DNA of 64,000 bases, from positions 1-64,000 of the forward strand of contig JASBVN010000024.1 of assembly GCA_029961045.1 (NCBI GenBank), in the 5' to 3' direction. Origin of the DNA: Alicyclobacillaceae bacterium. Lineage in GTDB: Bacteria > Bacillota > Bacilli > Kyrpidiales > Kyrpidiaceae. How positions within the stretch are numbered: position 1 is the first letter of the stretch; each line of letters starts with the position of its first letter. Shown here piece by piece: positions 63,083 through 64,000 of this stretch. Below the pieces are notes generated by a model that was given only the letters and a program-made list of their open reading frames with translations, was not told where the DNA came from and did not search any database. The translations under genes were made by a program, and so were the position numbers.

Positions 63083-63762
63083 TTCCAATCCCCCTCCCAT
63101 CGGCTCACCACGCGCAATGGCTCTTCCATTTCGAAGTTGGCGGCGGTCAATCGCCGCAGGGTATCGAGATCGATGTGATCGCCGATTTCCACCAGCACCA
63201 GCCGACCGTTCCGGAATCGGAACACGGCGTGCTCGGTGACCACCACATCCGCCTCCCCCTTTGCCGTCAGGGGCAGCGTGCACCTCGGCACCAGTTTCGG
63301 CGCGCCCTCTTTCGTGGTATGCTGCATGGCCACGATCACCCGTTTCGCGCCGACCACCAGATCCATGGCGCCCCCGACGCCGAGCACCGTCTTCCCCGGC
63401 ACCGCCCAGCTGGCGATATCGCCCGTTTCGCTCACCTGCAGGGCCCCGATCACCGTCGCGTCGATGTGTCCGCCCCGCATCATCGCAAAGGACAGCCCGC
63501 TGTCGAAATAGGAAGTGCCGGGCAATTCCGTCACCGGCTGGCGGCTGGCGTTTATCAGGTTGGGATCGGCTTTCTCCGGACTCGGAGAAGGGCCGACCTC
63601 CAGAATTCCGTTTTCAGAATGCAGGTGAATGCGCACTCCCGGAGGCACGTAATTGTTCACCAGAGATGGAATCCCGATGCCCAGGTTGACTACGTCCCCG
63701 TCGTTTAATTCCAAGGCCGCCCGGCGGGCGATGATGTGTCGAATCTGTTCTTCCGTCGGCAC
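63079..63762 (-). CDS. CoA-transferase subunit B (3-oxoacid type)
   Basis: A 227-residue family-I CoA-transferase beta subunit. It shows GIGIPSLVNNYVPPG, the catalytic HSENGILEVGPSP with Glu50, and MMRGGHIDATVIGALQVSETGDIASW, VGGAMDLVVGAKRVIV and VVVTEHAVFRFRNGRLVLVEIG. It moves CoA from a donor such as succinyl-CoA or acetyl-CoA to an organic acid. Substrate unknown; ScoB- and AtoA-like proteins share these motifs. The GTG at 63762 follows GTGAGGGAAC. The alpha subunit ends six bases upstream, and the stop overlaps the binding-protein start. Confidence 0.93.
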   Translation of the reverse strand: MPTEEQIRHIIARRAALELNDGDVVNLGIGIPSLVNNYVPPGVRIHLHSENGILEVGPSPSPEKADPNLINASRQPVTELPGTSYFDSGLSFAMMRGGHIDATVIGALQVSETGDIASWAVPGKTVLGVGGAMDLVVGAKRVIVAMQHTTKEGAPKLVPRCTLPLTAKGEADVVVTEHAVFRFRNGRLVLVEIGDHIDLDTLRRLTAANFEMEEPLRVVSRWEGDWK

Positions 63763-63768
63763 GTTCCC

Positions 63769-64000
63769 TCACCCCGTCACCACGATGTCGACAAAGACGT
63801 GCGGCGTCACAATACATTCCGGATCCAGGGCGCCCGCGGGAACCACCTCGTCCACCTCGGCAATGGTGAGGTCCGCCGCCATCGCCATGAGCGGATTGAA
63901 ATTCCTCGCCGTTTTGTAATACACCAGATTCCCCAACTCATCGGCTTTGTACGCCTTGATCAGCGCCACATCCGCCCGAAGGGCCCGTTCGAGAACGTAG
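63769..64000 (-). CDS. CoA-transferase subunit A, C-terminal part
   Basis: Only the last 76 or so codons are in the window; the frame runs off the right edge without a start. The sequence LERALRADVALIKAYKADELGNLVYYKTARNFNPLMAMAADLTIAEVDEVV matches the end of family-I CoA-transferase alpha subunits (AtoD/ScoA). With the adjacent beta subunit it forms the heteromeric enzyme. Its upstream region, and any gene before it, lie outside the window. Confidence 0.9.
   Translation of the reverse strand, partial: YVLERALRADVALIKAYKADELGNLVYYKTARNFNPLMAMAADLTIAEVDEVVPAGALDPECIVTPHVFVDIVVTG

Overview
The window is a GC-rich chromosomal segment of a Bacillota (Firmicutes) bacterium, most likely a GC-rich, aerobic relative of Bacillus such as an Alicyclobacillaceae/Kyrpidia-type organism. 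That placement is inference. It rests on strong AGGAGG-type ribosome binding sites, many GTG and TTG starts, sigma-A-type promoters, and Bacillus-like gene order (accD-accA-pfkA-pyk, icd-mdh, mutM-coaE next to polA, yheA-yheB, ytoI near dnaE). No rRNA, tRNA, CRISPR array, insertion sequence or prophage was seen. Genes are packed tightly and are often joined by 4-base stop/start overlaps.

Left part (1-8 kb): an HU protein, an acyl-CoA synthetase, a small unknown protein, an RsuA-type pseudouridine synthase, a CitA-like citrate synthase, a YtaF-like membrane protein, and a membrane-stress module (PspA, DUF350, DUF4178-like protein, DUF4247-like lipoprotein).

7.9-17 kb: the lactate-utilisation operon lutABC, a cobalt ECF transporter cbiMNQO behind a cobalamin riboswitch with a readable terminator/antiterminator switch, and a zinc ABC importer (znuA, ATPase, permease) divergent from a Zur-type Fur regulator, with two Zur-like boxes between them.

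17-28 kb: a lipoprotein, Mn/Fe superoxide dismutase, a membrane protein fused to a degenerate spermidine-synthase-like domain, a DHA2 exporter, an ECF sigma factor with a DUF4367-type anti-sigma candidate, a soluble chemoreceptor with its sensor domain at the C-terminus, a ROK glucokinase and a UbiD-type decarboxylase.

28-45 kb: the housekeeping and central-carbon core. It holds a lytic transglycosylase, coaE, mutM, an orphan Rieske protein, polA, an oligopeptide-binding lipoprotein, mdh, icd, a YbgC-type thioesterase, pyk, pfkA, accA, accD and a malic enzyme. Together these link glycolysis, the TCA cycle, malate metabolism and malonyl-CoA supply.

45-54.8 kb: a PgpA-like protein, a DnaE polymerase that appears to lack its OB-fold, the DRTGG/CBS/hotdog regulator YtoI, a ComFB-family protein, a thioesterase, small conserved proteins, the YtkL hydrolase, lactate dehydrogenase and the yheA-yheB pair.

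54.8-64 kb: an apparently coupled catabolic locus. It contains a two-subunit CoA-transferase, a complete branched-chain-amino-acid-type ABC importer (binding protein, LivH, LivM, LivG, LivF), an unfamiliar polytopic permease, an IclR regulator and an acyl-CoA dehydrogenase. The likely job is uptake, CoA activation and oxidation of an organic acid whose identity cannot be read from the sequence.
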